From positions 1 to 64,000 of the forward strand of contig CADCTD010000165.1 of the NCBI GenBank assembly GCA_902805545.1: a stretch of DNA of 64,000 bases. Reading direction: 5' to 3'. This DNA comes from an uncultured Craurococcus sp. (GTDB lineage: Bacteria; Pseudomonadota; Alphaproteobacteria; Acetobacterales; Acetobacteraceae). The position numbers were made by a program, and so were the translations under genes. The notes beneath the pieces are model-generated. The model had not been told where the DNA came from, did no database searches, and saw nothing but the letters and a program-made list of their open reading frames with translations. Shown here piece after piece: positions 1 to 9,717 of the stretch (position 1 is the stretch's first letter; each line of letters begins with the position of its first letter).

Positions 1-15
1 GGCGGGCGGCGCCGC

Positions 16-615
16 TCATCGGGCGAGCATCCCCGCTGCCTCGGCGCGGTCGTAGAGCTGGCCGATGAGCACGGCGAAGGCCGGGTCAGCCGCCATGGCC
101 GGGCCCATGCGCCCGAGGGTCGCCGCCTTCGTCACGCCCGAGGCGCGCCAGGAGATGCCGCCGCTCAGCACATTCTGCAGGAAGCCCTCCAGCCGGTCGC
201 AGGCCATGGCGAAGCGCGCCTCGGCCGTCTCGCCTGCCTCGAACTCCTCCCAGAGGGCGCGCAGCCAGGGGCCGAGATCGGGCGGCAGGGCGCCGAAGAC
301 GATCTCCGCCGCGGCCGCCTCGCGCTCCGCCTGGGTGGCGCGGCCGGCCTCGTCGTAGGCGAAGGTGTCGCCCGCCTCGATCTCCACGAGGTCATGCACC
401 GCGGCCATGGCGAGGACGCGCCCGAGATCCACCTCCGCCGCCACCTCCGGCTGCAGCAGCAGGGCACAGAGGGCGAGGTGCCAGGAATGCTCGGCGGAGT
501 TCTCCCGCCGCGTCGAGCCGTCCGCCAGCACCACCCGGCCGCGCCGCTCGACCTGCTTGAGCCGGTCGGCGAGCGCCAGGACGCCGAGGAGGGAGGCGGC
601 GCGCTCCGGGCTCAT
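16..615 (-). CDS. HD-domain phosphohydrolase (YfbR/HDDC2-like)
   Basis: Predicted 199-residue HD-superfamily phosphohydrolase, closest in motif to the 5'-deoxynucleotidase YfbR/HDDC2 group, which dephosphorylates deoxynucleoside monophosphates in the cytoplasm. The metal site is visible: H43 in the stretch AEHSWHL, H74-D75 in [12 protein letters not shown] and a late Asp, D140, in CDRLEG. The start chosen is the ATG at 613-615 (MSPERA); it overlaps the thyX stop by four bases (ATGA), so the genes are probably translationally coupled. Reading frame upstream of this ATG only shadows thyX. A role in balancing dNMP pools beside ThyX is inference. The family is fairly secure; the substrate is not. 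Confidence 0.85.
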   Translation of the reverse strand: MSPERAASLLGVLALADRLKQVERRGRVVLADGSTRRENSAEHSWHLALCALLLQPEVAAEVDLGRVLAMAAVHDLVEIEAGDTFAYDEAGRATQAEREAAAAEIVFGALPPDLGPWLRALWEEFEAGETAEARFAMACDRLEGFLQNVLSGGISWRASGVTKAATLGRMGPAMAADPAFAVLIGQLYDRAEAAGMLAR

Positions 616-1553
616 GCCACGGGGCGGCCCAGCATCTCCATCAGCTCGCGCCACTCGCGCTTGGAGAGGCCGCTGCCCGCCTGCTCCACCGCCTCGCCGG
701 CCAGCATCCGCCGGACGATCGCCAGCATCCCGGCCGAGAGCGTCGCGGCACCCATGCGGTAGTCGACGAAGGCCTCGTGGCAGGCGGGCACCCAGGCCTT
801 CACCAGCCCCAGCATCGCGTCGGCATAGGCGCGGATCTCGTACTGCGCATGGGCATCGGCGCGGAGCGAGAGGAAGTTGAGGAGGTTGTGGAGGTCGGCC
901 TTCCAGTACCACTGGGTATAGGTGTTGAGCGTCAGGTTCATCCGCGCCAGCTCGCGCGCCAGGCCCTGGCGGGCGGGGTCGAGCGGCTGGCCCTCGGCAT
1001 CCTCGTTCAGCATCCAGGCGTAGTGGTCATAGGTCTGCATGGCGTCGCCGCGCAGCAGGTCGAGCACCCGCGCCGCCTCCTCGCCTTGCAGCAGCTCGCC
1101 GCGGCCCTGGCGGTTGGCGATGGACTGCGCGGCGAGCTGGTCGGGCGCCGGGATGTAGAACTCCCGGTCGAGGATCGAGTACCGCGCCGAATACTCGTTC
1201 ACGTTGGCGGTGCGGTGGCGGATCCACTGCCGCGCGATGAAGATCGGCAGCTTCACGTGGAACTTGATCTCGCACATCTCGAAGGGCGTCGAGTGGCGGT
1301 GCCGCATCAGGTAGCGGATCAGCCCCCGGTCCTCGTTGGCGGCGCGGGTGCCGCGCCCGTAGGAGACGCGGGCGGCCTGGACGACCGCGGCGTCGTCGCC
1401 CATGTAGTCGATGACGCGCACGAAGCCGTGGTCCAGCACCGGCACCGCCTGGTAGAGCAGCGCCTCCAGCCCCGGCGCGACGGGCCGGCGGGTGCGGCCC
1501 TCGGCGGCCCGGGCCGCCTCGATCTCCTGCTGCTGGTCGTCGGTAAGCGGCAT
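612..1553 (-). CDS. thyX: flavin-dependent thymidylate synthase ThyX
   Basis: ThyX (313 residues) makes dTMP from dUMP with methylenetetrahydrofolate, FAD and NADPH, and replaces ThyA in many bacteria. The diagnostic RHRx7S motif is present as [11 protein letters not shown], followed by ARYS and by the C-terminal Q/N-rich helices ([18 protein letters not shown]). The start is the ATG at 1551-1553 (MPLTDDQQQ); the frame continues upstream with an Arg-rich stretch unlike ThyX, so the longer start is unlikely. The gene is divergent from ssrA and overlaps the downstream HD phosphohydrolase by ATGA. Assignment is secure. Confidence 0.95.
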   Translation of the reverse strand: MPLTDDQQQEIEAARAAEGRTRRPVAPGLEALLYQAVPVLDHGFVRVIDYMGDDAAVVQAARVSYGRGTRAANEDRGLIRYLMRHRHSTPFEMCEIKFHVKLPIFIARQWIRHRTANVNEYSARYSILDREFYIPAPDQLAAQSIANRQGRGELLQGEEAARVLDLLRGDAMQTYDHYAWMLNEDAEGQPLDPARQGLARELARMNLTLNTYTQWYWKADLHNLLNFLSLRADAHAQYEIRAYADAMLGLVKAWVPACHEAFVDYRMGAATLSAGMLAIVRRMLAGEAVEQAGSGLSKREWRELMEMLGRPVA

Positions 1554-1700
1554 TGCGGTCCCCTGTGCTGGGGTCGCATGTACCGCAGCGCCGCCCGCCG
1601 CGCCACGGCGACGGAAGCGCCTGTGGCGCCGGCGCATCGCACCTCCGGCTCACTGCGAGATGAGCCACGTCTCCCCTCGCATTCGGCGGCCGGAGCGCCT

Positions 1701-1975
1701 AAATCTGGTCCGTCGCTTCGGCGACTATGGTGATAAACACGGTCTGGAATAATCGTTGCGGACCCGGGGGCAGTGCCCGGCGCCTCCACCATCACGGGGG
1801 CGAAACAGGCTCGACGCGCGTGGTAAAGAGGCCGCTTTTGCCCGGCATGGTTCCGCCGTCATCGGGCCGATTCTAAGTGCGAACGATAACAGCCGCGAGG
1901 CTGTCGCACTCGCTGCCTAGGAATAGGTAAGCGCGGCTCGGGGGGCGCCGGGCAACAGAAGCCCCCCACTTTCTT
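1701..1975 (+). ncRNA. ssrA: transfer-messenger RNA, circularly permuted two-piece form
   Basis: tmRNA rescues stalled ribosomes and tags the nascent peptide for proteolysis. The acceptor piece comes first and ends CGCCTCC-A-CCA at 1781-1791. After a 4-base spacer (1792-1795) the coding piece starts GGGGGCG at 1796-1802, which pairs with CGCCTCC over 7 bp with one G-U, followed by the hallmark GAAACAGGCTCGAC. The tag frame at 1879-1920 reads ANDNSREAVALAA then TAG; with the charged alanine the tag would be AANDNSREAVALAA. A UUCG hairpin lies at 1712-1725 in the acceptor piece and a 7-bp G/C stem at 1940-1967. Gene order acceptor-then-coding is the permuted alphaproteobacterial form. The outer 5' and 3' ends are approximate. 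Confidence 0.9.
1940..1975 (+). terminator. 3' hairpin of ssrA, possible terminator
   Basis: A perfect 7-bp stem, GGGGGGC at 1940-1946 with GCCCCCC at 1961-1967, encloses a 14-base loop and is followed by ACTTTCTTC. It may end the ssrA transcript or be the last pseudoknot or helix of the coding piece. The weak T-run makes the terminator role uncertain. Confidence 0.35.
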
Positions 1976-2044
1976 CATGTCGATCATATACTCCCACTTC
2001 CGTGATCAGAGAAAATCGCATTATATGGAAGCGGAGTTCGATGC

Positions 2045-2536
2045 ATGAGCGATTCGTCAGTCCGCCCCGAGAGCCTGCTTCCTTACGCCCTTTGGACGGA
2101 GGAGGCCTTGCGTGCCGTCGTGCAGGATGCGCTGGCGCATGTCGCCAAGCACGGGCTGTCCGGTGAGCATCATTTCTACCTCACCTTCCGCACCGACCAT
2201 CCGGGCGTCACCATGCCGGGCCATCTGCGGGCACGCTACCCGCAGGAAATGACGGTCGTGCTCCAGCACAAGTTCTGGGATCTATCGGTGGACCGCGGCG
2301 TCGGCAGCTTTTCCGTCGGGCTGTCCTTCGGCGGCGTCCCGGCGATGCTGAGCGTGCCCTTCGCCGCGCTGACGGCCTTCGCCGACCCCTCGGTGCGCTT
2401 CGGCCTCCGCTTCCAGGGCATGGCCGCGCGGGACGAGGCGGCGCCGGGGGCCGAGCCTGCGGCCGCGGCAGCCGCCGCCGGCCCGAGCCAGGTCGTCAGC
2501 CTCGACAGCTTCCGCCGCCGGCCGGCCCGCGACTGA
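2045..2536 (+). CDS. sspB: SspB, ClpXP adaptor for ssrA-tagged proteins
   Basis: SspB (163 residues) binds ssrA-tagged proteins and tethers them to ClpXP for faster degradation. The body matches the alphaproteobacterial SspB fold, including FYLTFRTDHPGV near residue 43, LQHKFWDL near residue 74, and SFGGVPAMLSVPFAALTAF in the centre. An Ala/Pro linker (about residues 133-148) leads to a C-terminal VVSLDSFRRR, the expected ClpX-docking tail. The gene lies about 70 bases after ssrA on the same strand, so the tag and its adaptor are encoded side by side. A GGAG lies about 10 bases before the ATG at 2045. Assignment is secure. Confidence 0.93.
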   Translation: MSDSSVRPESLLPYALWTEEALRAVVQDALAHVAKHGLSGEHHFYLTFRTDHPGVTMPGHLRARYPQEMTVVLQHKFWDLSVDRGVGSFSVGLSFGGVPAMLSVPFAALTAFADPSVRFGLRFQGMAARDEAAPGAEPAAAAAAAGPSQVVSLDSFRRRPARD

Positions 2537-2635
2537 GCCTCAGCCGGTTGGCTTGGCCCCGTCGCTGGGCTAATCCCGGGTGATGTTCGCGCCGCCGGTG
2601 GCCCCGCCGCGGCGCCCCCTGCGCGGAGACCGCCC

Positions 2636-4360
<1,725 letters not shown>

Positions 4361-4457
4361 TGCCGCTCGTCACCCGTCGCCCTTGCCCGGCCGGATCCGC
4401 GCGTCCCGGCCTTCGGCGGGGACGGGGTGGCAACGACTGCCACGAAGGGCACGCGTG

Positions 4458-4709
4458 ATGCTGGAGCTCCGCCCGAATTGCGAATGCTGCGGGCGCGACC
4501 TGCCGCCCGAGAGCCGCGAGGCGCTGATCTGCTCCTTCGAATGCACCTGGTGCCGGGACTGCGCGGCGAACCGCCTGCCCGGCGGCCTCTGCCCGAATTG
4601 CGGCGGCGAGCTGGTGACGCGGCCGGTCCGCCCCGCGGGCAAGCTCGAGCGCTTCCCGGCCGCCACGGCGCGCAAGCGCTCCTCCCTCCCCGCCTGCGCC
4701 GGAGCCTGA
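4458..4709 (+). CDS. DUF1272 small cysteine-rich protein
   Basis: An 83-residue protein of the DUF1272 family, probably zinc binding. It begins MLELRPNCECC and carries paired cysteines CECC, CSFECTWCRDC and CPNCGG, with the family ending GGELVTRPVRP. A longer frame upstream overlaps fumarase and lacks family sequence, so ATG 4458 is preferred (GTG 4455 is possible). Function is unknown; the cysteine pattern suggests a structural Zn site. It is followed five bases later by a RidA-family gene on the same strand, with which it may be co-transcribed. Confidence 0.85.
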   Translation: MLELRPNCECCGRDLPPESREALICSFECTWCRDCAANRLPGGLCPNCGGELVTRPVRPAGKLERFPAATARKRSSLPACAGA

Positions 4710-4714
4710 ACCGC

Positions 4715-5110
4715 ATGTCCCGCATCCACATCTCCTCCGGCTCCCGCTTCGAGGAGGAGATCGGCTATTCCCGCGCCGTGGTCGATGGCGACCTTGTCTG
4801 GGTCTCCGGCACGACCGGCTACGACTACAAGGCCATGACCATCCTCGATGACGTGGCCGCCCAGGCCGACCAGGCCTTCCGCAACATCGCCGCCGCCCTG
4901 GCCGAAGCCGGGGCCAGCCTCGACGACGTGGTCCGCGTGCTCTTCATCGTCCCGCGGCGGGAGGATTGGGAGCCCTGCTGGCCGGTGGTGAAGCGCTACC
5001 TGGGCAAGGCCCGCCCCGCCTCCACCCTCATCCATGCCGGGCTGCAGACCGATGCCATGCGCATCGAGATCGAGGTCACGGCCCGCCTGCCCAACAAGGG
5101 ATCCGCCTGA
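4715..5110 (+). CDS. RidA/YjgF family protein
   Basis: A 131-residue RidA-superfamily protein. RidA proteins hydrolyse reactive enamine/imine intermediates, but many subfamilies have other or unknown substrates. Family features are the early ISSGSRFEEEIGYSRAVV, VWVSGTTG, the AQADQAFRNIAAALAEAGASLDDVVRV helix and the PASTLIHAGLQTDAMRIEIEVTA end. The canonical RidA arginine before the GL.. strand is not obvious, so true RidA activity should not be assumed. It overlaps the next gene by TGATG, indicating a two-gene unit with the VOC protein. Confidence 0.88.
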   Translation: MSRIHISSGSRFEEEIGYSRAVVDGDLVWVSGTTGYDYKAMTILDDVAAQADQAFRNIAAALAEAGASLDDVVRVLFIVPRREDWEPCWPVVKRYLGKARPASTLIHAGLQTDAMRIEIEVTARLPNKGSA

Positions 5111-5508
5111 TGCGCTTCGCGGTCGACCGGCTGGACCATCTCGTCATCAACTGCCGGGACCTGGAGGTCATGGCCTCCTGGTACCAGCGCGTCCTCGGCA
5201 TGGAGCGGGAGGATTTCGGCTCCCCGCCCCGCATCGCGCTGAAATTCGGCGGGCAGAAGATCAACCTCCGTCCCGCCGATGCCCCTGCGGAGGATTGGAT
5301 CGCCGCCGCCCGCTGCGAGCCGGGCACGCAGGACCTGTGCTTCGTCGTCGCGGTCTCGCCGGAGGAGATCGTCGGCCAGTTCCATGCCTGCGGTGTCACC
5401 ATCGAGCTCGGCCCGGTCAGCCGCCAGGGCGCGCTGGGCGCGATGGGCTCGGTCTATTGCCGGGACCCGGAAGGCAACCTGATCGAGGTGTCGTCCTACT
5501 CGGGCTGA
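5110..5508 (+). CDS. VOC family (glyoxalase-like) protein
   Basis: A 132-residue single VOC/glyoxalase-fold protein. The first beta-alpha-beta unit starts LDHLVINCRDLEVMASWYQRVLGM, and the second ends with YCRDPEGNLIEVSSY, the usual metal-binding Glu region. The metal ligands expected are H10 early and the Glu of NLIEVS. VOC proteins include lyases, dioxygenases and resistance proteins; the substrate cannot be read here. The start overlaps the RidA stop (TGATG at 5108-5112). RidA and VOC partners may act on the same reactive metabolite, which is inference. Confidence 0.87.
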   Translation: MRFAVDRLDHLVINCRDLEVMASWYQRVLGMEREDFGSPPRIALKFGGQKINLRPADAPAEDWIAAARCEPGTQDLCFVVAVSPEEIVGQFHACGVTIELGPVSRQGALGAMGSVYCRDPEGNLIEVSSYSG

Positions 5509-5585
5509 TGCGATCCCGGCGGCTCATATCGATATTGCATCTTTTTCCTGCTAGAAGCGGTCCGGACACAGCAGGATCCGACCTA

Positions 5586-6308
5586 ATGCCTGAACAAGCT
5601 GTTCTCGACGATGACAACACCAGCGCGGCCATCGAGCATGCAATCTGGTCGGGCGGGCCGCTCAGGCGCGACGAACTTCGCCCGCTGCCGACATTGCCTC
5701 ATCCCTATCCGGAGGGGTGGACCAGCCATATCGAGCTCGTCTTGCTCTACAATCTGGCCCGGGTCACGCGAGGCCCGATTCTTGAGATCGGGCCATGGCT
5801 TGGTCGTTCAACTTCCGCGATCTGCGCTGGCATTCGGGATCAGGAAGCTTCGACCCGGCCTGCCTTCGATACGGTAGATTTCGGGATTACCTCAGCCGAG
5901 GAGTGGAAAACCCTGCTGGGTATCGATTTCGGGCCACAACTCTCGCACCGCGTGGTGGTGGACGCGATCTACCACCCCGGCGGCTCGATGGCAGTCCTCA
6001 TCGCGAACCTACGCCGCAACAACCTGCTCGAATTCACGACGACGATCACCCGTGGCAACATCCTCGACATGCCATTTTCTCGCAATTACCGAATGATTTT
6101 CTGTGACACGACCCATGACGAACGGGAAGTGCGCCTCTACCTGCCTCGGATCGCGCAACTCGCCAGGCCTGGCGCCCATCTCGTCTTCGATGACGTTGTT
6201 ACGGAGGACTTCGCCGACCTCATCTGTTCTTACCTTCCGGTCGCTGCCCGCCGGATACTGCACGACGAGGAGCAGTACTCGAAGCAGCTCCTTGTAAAGC
6301 TGTGCTGA
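5586..6308 (+). CDS. class I SAM-dependent methyltransferase
   Basis: A 240-residue protein with a Rossmann methyltransferase fold (Methyltransf_24-like). The SAM-binding loop is ILEIGPWLGRSTSAIC near residue 60; an acidic FCDTTHDER and the AQLARPGAHLVFDDV strand follow, typical of the family. The start chosen is ATG 5586; an in-frame ATG at 5508 overlaps the VOC stop, but the intervening 75 bases are AT-richer and look noncoding. Codon use is less GC-biased than in the neighbours (for example cgattt, gtagat), hinting at later acquisition. Substrate is unknown. Confidence 0.75.
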   Translation: MPEQAVLDDDNTSAAIEHAIWSGGPLRRDELRPLPTLPHPYPEGWTSHIELVLLYNLARVTRGPILEIGPWLGRSTSAICAGIRDQEASTRPAFDTVDFGITSAEEWKTLLGIDFGPQLSHRVVVDAIYHPGGSMAVLIANLRRNNLLEFTTTITRGNILDMPFSRNYRMIFCDTTHDEREVRLYLPRIAQLARPGAHLVFDDVVTEDFADLICSYLPVAARRILHDEEQYSKQLLVKLC

Positions 6309-6423
6309 ACGGCCGCTCACACGGATGTTGACCGGAAGACCATCCTTCTGGACCGATTGCAGGGCATGACTCACGTTGGCTGGGCGAAGGGGACACCGCC
6401 CCCACCGCCAAGGAGATGCCAGC

Positions 6424-7830
6424 ATGGCCGCGACCCGCACCGAGACCGACAGCCTCGGCACCATCGACATCCCCCAGGGCCGCTACTGGGGCCCGCAGAC
6501 GGAGCGGGCCCGGCAGCTCTTCCGCATCGGCACGGAGCATTTCACCCCCGCCCTGATCCGCGCCGTCGGCCTGCACAAATGGGCCTGTGCCGAGGCCAAT
6601 GAGCGGCTGGGCGAACTGCCCGCGGACCTGGCCGGGCCGATCCGGCAGGCCGCGCAGGAGATCGTCGACGGCAAGCGGGATGCCGACTTCCCGCTGCCCA
6701 TCTGGCAGACCGGCTCCGGCACCCAGACCAACATGAACGCCAACGAGGTGATCTCGAACCGCGCCAACGAGATCCTCGGCAATCCGCTCGGCAGCCGGAA
6801 GCCCGTCCACCCGAACGACCACGTCAACCGGGGCCAGTCCTCGAACGACAATTTCCCGACCATGATGCATATCGCCGCCGTCGAGACGGTGGAGGGGCGC
6901 CTGCTCCCCGCCCTCGGCCGGCTGCAGGCGGCGCTCGATCGGCGGGCGGCGGAATGGGCGGACATCATCAAGGTCGGCCGGACGCACATGATGGATGCGG
7001 TGCCGGTGACGCTCGGCCAGGAGGCCGCCGCCTGGGCCCGGCAGGTGGAGCTCGGCCAGGAGCGGCTGCGCGCCACCCTGCCGCGGCTGCTGATGCTGCC
7101 CCAGGGCGGCACCGCGGTCGGCACCGGCCTCAACCGCCACCGCGACTTCGACCGCGTCTTCTGCGAGATCGTCGCCGAGCGCACCGGCCTCGCCTTCGCC
7201 CCGAACCCGAACAAGTTCGAGGGCATGGGCGCGCATGACGCCTTCGTCGAGCTGCAGGGGGCGATGAACGTGATCGCCGTCTCGCTCAACAAGCTCGGCA
7301 ACGACATCCGCCTGCTCGGCAGCGGCCCGCGCTCCGGCCTGTCGGAGCTGGTGGTGCCGGCGGACGGGCTCTCCTCCTCCATCATGCCGGGCAAGACCAA
7401 CCCGACCCAGGCGGAGGCGCTGACCATGGTCTGCGCCCAGGTGATGGGCAACACCACCACCGTCACCATGGCCGGTGCGCAGAGCTTCCTCGAGCTCAAC
7501 GTGTTCAAGCCGGTGATCATTCATTGCGTGCTGCAATCGGCGACGCTGCTGGCCGATGCCTCGGAAAGCTTCGCCGAGCACATGGTCCTGAAGCTGGAGC
7601 CGGCGCGGGAGCGCATCGCCGAGAATCTCGGCAAGTCGCTGATGCTGGTCACCGCGCTCAACCCGCATATCGGCTACGACAAGGCGGTCGCCATCGGCAA
7701 GCTGGCGCTCAGGGAGAACCTGACCCTGAAGGAGGCGGCGCAGCGCCTCGGCCATGTGAGCCCGGAGGATTTCGACCGCTGGGTCCGGCCGGAGGACATG
7801 GTGACCCCCGGCGCGACGCTGGATGGGTGA
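6424..7830 (+). CDS. fumC: class II fumarate hydratase FumC
   Basis: Class II fumarase (468 residues), a homotetrameric, iron-free enzyme of the TCA cycle. Motifs run in family order: FRIGTEHFTPALI, IWQTGSGTQTNMNANEV, QSSNDNFPT, VGRTHMMDAVPVTLGQE, and the signature SSSIMPGKTNPTQ. ATG 6424 follows AGGAGATGCC; an in-frame start 16 codons upstream adds only basic residues. With the class I enzyme at 2636 the genome has both fumarase types. The stop overlaps the next gene's start (ATGGGTGA). Confidence 0.96.
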   Translation: MAATRTETDSLGTIDIPQGRYWGPQTERARQLFRIGTEHFTPALIRAVGLHKWACAEANERLGELPADLAGPIRQAAQEIVDGKRDADFPLPIWQTGSGTQTNMNANEVISNRANEILGNPLGSRKPVHPNDHVNRGQSSNDNFPTMMHIAAVETVEGRLLPALGRLQAALDRRAAEWADIIKVGRTHMMDAVPVTLGQEAAAWARQVELGQERLRATLPRLLMLPQGGTAVGTGLNRHRDFDRVFCEIVAERTGLAFAPNPNKFEGMGAHDAFVELQGAMNVIAVSLNKLGNDIRLLGSGPRSGLSELVVPADGLSSSIMPGKTNPTQAEALTMVCAQVMGNTTTVTMAGAQSFLELNVFKPVIIHCVLQSATLLADASESFAEHMVLKLEPARERIAENLGKSLMLVTALNPHIGYDKAVAIGKLALRENLTLKEAAQRLGHVSPEDFDRWVRPEDMVTPGATLDG

Positions 7831-8083
7831 GGAGCGGCACCTCCGCAAGCGCAGCTTCCAGCTCGTCGGCCACCGCACCTCGGTGGCTTTGGAGCCGGAG
7901 TTCTGGACGGTGCTGGAGGCCGTCGCTGCCCGGCGCGGGCAGAGCCTCGCCGGGCTGGTGACGGAGATCGACATGGCCCGCGCCGGCTCCGGCCAGCCGC
8001 TGGCGAGCGCCCTGCGTGTCTTCGCGCTGGCGGAGAGCGTTAGAGCAAAAGCCGATCAGGTGGCGTCACCTGGATCGGAGTGA
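7823..8083 (+). CDS. ribbon-helix-helix domain protein (RHH_4)
   Basis: An 86-residue protein with a ribbon-helix-helix DNA-binding fold like the RHH_4 family: strand RSFQLVGHRTSVALEPEFWTVLEAVAA, then the helix GQSLAGLVTEIDMAR. It starts inside the end of fumC (8-base overlap), so it is probably translationally coupled. As I recall, genes of this type often follow fumarase in alphaproteobacteria. The last 14 or so codons lie within an intergenic repeat element beginning at 8041, so the natural C-terminus may have been replaced by repeat-encoded residues. Target DNA is unknown. Confidence 0.8.
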   Translation: MGEERHLRKRSFQLVGHRTSVALEPEFWTVLEAVAARRGQSLAGLVTEIDMARAGSGQPLASALRVFALAESVRAKADQVASPGSE

Positions 8084-8148
8084 CTTGCTCGACCGAACGA
8101 CAGGCAGGAGCGGGTTCCGTGAGCCAGGCCGGACGGAATACGCCCTAG
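8041..8148. repeat. palindromic interspersed repeat, copy 1
   Basis: An intergenic repeat from TAGAGC (8041) to CCCTAG (8148). It holds an imperfect hairpin at 8052-8078 (ccgatcaggtg with cacctggatcgg) and a second inverted repeat (GAGCGGGTTCCGT with ACGGAATACGCCC). The segment 8104-8151 matches the reverse complement of 60741-60788 at 39 of 48 positions by my alignment. The element resembles RIME-like repeats of alphaproteobacteria. It covers the 3' ends of both flanking convergent genes and provides the TAG stop of the minus-strand one. Confidence 0.75.
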
Positions 8149-8477
8149 CGCGTCCGCGCCGGGGCCGATACGCCGCCGCCCCCTCCGCTGCCACCGCCAC
8201 CGAGCGTCGCCGCCAGCACCCCGGCCGCGATGCCGAGCGGCACGCTGACCAGCAGCGAGGTCGCCGTCCCCGTCTCGGCCGGCCGGGGCGCCTGCAGCAC
8301 CCGCTCGCTGACCACCCGCCGCGCCCGCCGCGGCATGCCGGGCGAGGTGACCGGCGCTGCCCCCCGTGCCGGCACGGCGATAGTGGCATCGGCCGGCACC
8401 ACCACGGCTCGCTGCTGCGCCGCCGCCGGCCAGGCCAGGACGATCAGCAGCAGCGGCAGGAAGGGTCGGATTATCAT
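8145..8477 (-). CDS. small secreted or membrane protein, Gly-rich tail
   Basis: A 110-residue protein of unknown function. The start is the ATG at 8475-8477, giving a clear signal peptide (MIIRPFLPLLLIVLAWPAAAQ, cleavage after AAA likely). The mature part has a basic PRRARRV segment, then a hydrophobic stretch LLVSVPLGIAAGVLAATLGG (about residues 75-94) that may be a membrane anchor, then a Gly/Ser run and APARTR. The stop TAG lies at the edge of the intergenic repeat, suggesting that repeat insertion set the current C-terminus. An ATG 12 codons upstream is possible. No family is recognised. Confidence 0.6.
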   Translation of the reverse strand: MIIRPFLPLLLIVLAWPAAAQQRAVVVPADATIAVPARGAAPVTSPGMPRRARRVVSERVLQAPRPAETGTATSLLVSVPLGIAAGVLAATLGGGGSGGGGGVSAPARTR

Positions 8478-8518
8478 TCCGAAAATGTACCTAAACCGCG
8501 CCGCCCCCGGCAAGCGGC

Positions 8519-9673
8519 TTATCGCCGTCCGAGCATCGAACGGGCGATGATCAGCCGCATCACCTCGTTCGTGCCCTCGAGGATGCGATGCACCCGGAGG
8601 TCCCGGACGATCTTCTCGATCCCGTACTCCGCCAGGTAGCCGTAGCCGCCGAGCAGCTGCAGCGCGTCGTCGGCCACCTTGTGGCAGGTATCGGTGACGA
8701 AGCGCTTGGCCATGGCGCAGAAGGCCCCGGCATCCGGCGCCTTGGCATCCAGCTTGCCGCAGGCCCGCCAGAGCAGGGTGCGGCTCGCCTCCAGCTCCGT
8801 CCGCATGTCGGCCAGGCGGAACTGGGTGTTCTGGAAATCGGCGACCGCCTTGCCGAAGGCCTGGCGCTCCTGGACGTATGCCAATGCTTTATCGAGCGCC
8901 GCCTGCGCCCCGCCGAGCGAGCAGGCGGCGATGTTCAGCCGCCCGCCATCGAGCCCCGCCATGGCGAAGCGGAAGCCGTGCCCCTCCTCGCCGAGCAGGG
9001 CGGAGGCCGGGACGCGGGCGCCGTCGAAGATGAGCTGCCGCGTCGGCTGGGCGTTCCAGCCCATCTTCTTCTCGTTGGCGCCGAAGGAGAGGCCCGGCGT
9101 GTCGCGCGCGACAAGCAGGGCGGAGACGCCGCCCGGCCCCTCGCCCCCCGTCCGCACCATGGTCAGGTAGAGGTCGGAGGCGCCGGCGCCGGAGATGAAC
9201 TGCTTGGTGCCGTCGAGGATGTAGTGGTCGCCCTCCCGCCGTGCCCGGGTGCGCAAGGCGGCGGCGTCGGAGCCGGAGCCGGGCTCGGTCAGCGCGTAGC
9301 TGGCCACCAGCCGCATCGGGATCAGCTCCGGCAGCCAGCGGGCACGCTGCGTGTCGTTGCCGAAGCGGTCGATCATCCAGGCGACCATGTTGTGGATGGA
9401 GAGATAGGCCGAGACGGTGGGGCAGCCCATCGCCAGCGCCTCGAACACCACGGCGGCGTCGAGCCGGCTGAGCCCGGCGCCGCCGCTCTCCTCCCGCACA
9501 TAGAGCGCGGCCATGCCGAGGCTGGCCGCGGCGCGCATCTCCTCCACCGGGAAATGCCGCGCCTGGTCCCATTCCAGCGCCCGCGGGGCGAGGGTGTCCA
9601 TGGCGAAGCCGAGTGCGGTCTCGCGCAGTTCCTGCGTCGCCTCGGGCAGTTCGAAGGCCTGGTCGGGCAGCAT
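8519..9673 (-). CDS. acyl-CoA dehydrogenase
   Basis: A 384-residue FAD-dependent acyl-CoA dehydrogenase, introducing the alpha-beta double bond during acyl-CoA breakdown. Signatures are YALTEPGSGSDAAAL (FAD/substrate loop), GTKQFISGAG, the YVQERQAFGKAVADFQNTQF arginine-helix motif and the end LLGGYGYLAEYGIEKIVRDLRVHRILEGTNEV, where the E of LEGTNE is the expected catalytic base region. The pattern best resembles isobutyryl-/short-branched-chain enzymes, which is inference. ATG 9673 begins MLPDQAF; longer frames run into the IOR gene, 44 bases upstream. Confidence 0.93.
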   Translation of the reverse strand: MLPDQAFELPEATQELRETALGFAMDTLAPRALEWDQARHFPVEEMRAAASLGMAALYVREESGGAGLSRLDAAVVFEALAMGCPTVSAYLSIHNMVAWMIDRFGNDTQRARWLPELIPMRLVASYALTEPGSGSDAAALRTRARREGDHYILDGTKQFISGAGASDLYLTMVRTGGEGPGGVSALLVARDTPGLSFGANEKKMGWNAQPTRQLIFDGARVPASALLGEEGHGFRFAMAGLDGGRLNIAACSLGGAQAALDKALAYVQERQAFGKAVADFQNTQFRLADMRTELEASRTLLWRACGKLDAKAPDAGAFCAMAKRFVTDTCHKVADDALQLLGGYGYLAEYGIEKIVRDLRVHRILEGTNEVMRLIIARSMLGRR

Positions 9674-9717
9674 GGTCGTCCTCCGGGTGCCGTCTCTGCA
9701 GCTTGGGCGGATGTAGC

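Noticed and set aside
4370-5035. A 221-codon minus-strand frame across DUF1272 and RidA.
   Set aside because: It is the reverse shadow of two recognisable plus-strand families.
5508-5585. An upstream ATG for the 5586 methyltransferase that overlaps the VOC stop.
   Set aside because: The added 26 codons are AT-rich, unlike the gene, and not like a methyltransferase N-terminus; ATG 5586 is preferred.
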